13,916 nt of DNA from TMED69 sp036130055 (GTDB lineage: Bacteria > Pseudomonadota > Gammaproteobacteria > Ga0077536), in NCBI GenBank assembly GCA_036130055.1, contig JAYYOR010000020.1:1-13916 (forward strand), in the 5' to 3' direction. Below the pieces are notes generated by a model. It was not told where the DNA came from, did not search any database, and saw only the letters and a program-made list of their open reading frames with translations. A program made the position numbers and the translations under genes. This document shows, piece by piece, positions 12,700 to 13,916 of the stretch. Numbering within the stretch: position 1 is the first letter of the stretch; every line of letters starts with the position of its first letter.

Positions 12700-13824
12700 T
12701 TAATTTTGCAACAACTGTAATACGGTTTGTTGCAAGGTATTGGCCTGAGACAACATTGCTGTAGCCGCTTGTTGGATGATCTGTGTCCTGGCTAGCTCTG
12801 AAGTCTCTTTAGCATAATCCGCGTCTTGTATCCTACTACGCGAATGTTGCTGATTCATCGATACATTACGTAGATTATCCATCGTGTACTGCAATCGATT
12901 CATCACGGCACCATAAACAGCTCGCTGCTCATCGATACCAGTGACAGCCGTATCTAAGGCTGCTAAAGCCTCTGCCGCACTCGCAGTACTATCGATAGCG
13001 ATAGTAGTCGAATCAATATTACCACCATAGACACCTACTCTCGTAATAGTCTGGGCGTCGTTACCCGTGCCTGTGAGCGTAATCTCGGTACCCTCATTGG
13101 CATCATCTTCCGATGCTGCAAGCTTAAAGGTATTAGCATCTACTTTTATCACAAAATAAGTAGTACCACCTGTGAGCCCACCTGCATCAGCAGCACCACC
13201 ATTAGCATAAATTACAGAATCACTCGTGTGATAACCGTGTCCAGTAATGGTAAAAGTATCAGCACTATCATCTACATCTGCTGCAGCGACAGTATTTGTA
13301 TCAAAAAACGTCTCAAAATCACCAAAAGAGGCTGTGACAGTCTGGCCAGCGTTCGCTCCGGCGTGGAAAGTAACAGTGTCACCTGTCCCCGCAGTCGTTC
13401 CAGCATCGCCATTTAAGATACTCATGCCGTTCCATTCAGTATTATCAGCCACTCGCTCTATTTCAGCTTGTAACTGGGAAAACTCTTTATTTAAAAAGCT
13501 TATATCTGTATTAGTATTCGAACCATTTAACGCCTGTATGGCAAGCTCGCGCATACGTTGTAACATGTTCGATATCTCAACTACTGCACCATCGGCCGTT
13601 TGCACCATCGAGATGCCATCACCCGCATTACGTACCGCTTGATCCAGACCTCTGATTTGAGAAGTCATTCTCTGGGCTATCGCCATACCAGCTGCATCGT
13701 CTTTGGCAGAGTTGATTCTTTTACCTGATGACAATCGCTCAAGTGCAATCGTCATCTCCTGCTCGTTCTTCTTTAACGCAGACTGCGTGAGCAACGCATT
13801 CACGTTCGTATTAATCACAGTCAT
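12700..13824 (-). CDS. fliC: Flagellin with surface-protein-like central module
   Basis: Structural subunit of the flagellar filament, exported by the flagellar type III apparatus, 374 residues. The conserved N-terminal D0/D1 region (MTVINTNVNALLTQSALKKN, LERLSSGKRINSAKDDAAGM, then LQRMRELAIQALNGSN at 88-103, and ERVADNTEWNGMSILNG) and the C-terminal D1/D0 region (about 295-374, ending SQANTLQQTVLQLLQN) are complete. The exposed centre (about 187-262) contains TITGHGYHTSDSVIYANGG and TTYFVIKVDANTFKLAAS, a pattern I associate with repeated beta-domains of bacterial adhesins and other surface proteins rather than with flagellins. Codons here look richer in G+C than in neighbouring genes. AGGGA lies 8 nt before the ATG. 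The symbol denotes general flagellin; the organism's own numbering is unknown. No neighbouring flaG or fliD is visible before the window ends. Confidence 0.95.
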   Translation of the reverse strand: MTVINTNVNALLTQSALKKNEQEMTIALERLSSGKRINSAKDDAAGMAIAQRMTSQIRGLDQAVRNAGDGISMVQTADGAVVEISNMLQRMRELAIQALNGSNTNTDISFLNKEFSQLQAEIERVADNTEWNGMSILNGDAGTTAGTGDTVTFHAGANAGQTVTASFGDFETFFDTNTVAAADVDDSADTFTITGHGYHTSDSVIYANGGAADAGGLTGGTTYFVIKVDANTFKLAASEDDANEGTEITLTGTGNDAQTITRVGVYGGNIDSTTIAIDSTASAAEALAALDTAVTGIDEQRAVYGAVMNRLQYTMDNLRNVSMNQQHSRSRIQDADYAKETSELARTQIIQQAATAMLSQANTLQQTVLQLLQN

Positions 13825-13859
13825 TCTAGCTATCCCTTCTATGTAACTGTTTTTATTAA

Positions 13860-13888
13860 TAAACTATCTACATGCCTGAGATAGTTTA
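13860..13888. promoter_or_regulatory. Perfect 10-bp inverted repeat upstream of flagellin
   Basis: TAAACTATCT (13860-13869) and AGATAGTTTA (13879-13888) are exact reverse complements separated by 9 nt, centred 50 bp before the flagellin ATG. It may be an operator or a leader hairpin. A sigma-28 reading on the minus strand (TAAA then GTAGATAG after 13 nt) falls inside it, but matches only 5/8 of GCCGATAA and has the wrong spacing, so the promoter is not identified. Confidence 0.5.
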
Positions 13889-13916
13889 CACCCGCTAATG
13901 ATTGAATAATCGACAG

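Overview
This AT-rich window (by eye roughly 40% GC) most likely comes from a motile, probably marine, gammaproteobacterium. Pointers are the ParC and ParE proteins of almost E. coli length, an EpmB fragment, an OprI/Lpp-like alanine-zipper lipoprotein, the xseB-ispA pair, and a PomA/PomB-type (sodium-type) flagellar stator. I cannot name the genus.

Layout. Positions 2-535 (+) hold the C-terminal part of epmB, cut by the window edge. It converges on a parE-parC operon (4677 to 554, minus strand) that uses TTG and GTG starts and a 4-nt GTGA overlap. A divergent intergenic region (4678-4849) carries a good sigma-70-type promoter for parE. On the plus strand follow xseB and ispA (ATGA overlap), but dxs, the usual next gene, is absent. 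Next come a short Lpp/OprI-type lipoprotein gene (6076-6300, +) and, converging on it, an L,D-transpeptidase (7292-6330, -) that overlaps the end of moaB (7807-7289, -). A plus-strand cluster of a small two-helix membrane protein, a 55-residue four-cysteine protein and a six-helix voltage-gated K+ channel fills 7898-9226.

The right-hand third, all minus strand, is flagellar: flagellin (13824-12700), pomA (12572-11814), and two consecutive pomB paralogues (11800-10517 and 10505-9231). Two B genes after a single A gene is the most unusual arrangement here. Both B proteins have long acidic cytoplasmic tails, a CPPC motif before the membrane helix, the essential channel aspartate, and two copies of the segment that normally occurs once before the OmpA-like peptidoglycan-binding domain. 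A heteromeric stator (A with B1 and B2) is a reasonable hypothesis. The flagellin has a central module resembling repeats of bacterial surface proteins.

Working together: parC/parE decatenate chromosomes; ispA and xseB do isoprenoid chain elongation and DNA repair; the lipoprotein and L,D-transpeptidase plausibly form an envelope-tethering pair; PomA/PomB and flagellin supply the motor and filament. No tRNA, rRNA, CRISPR array, insertion sequence or prophage was seen.
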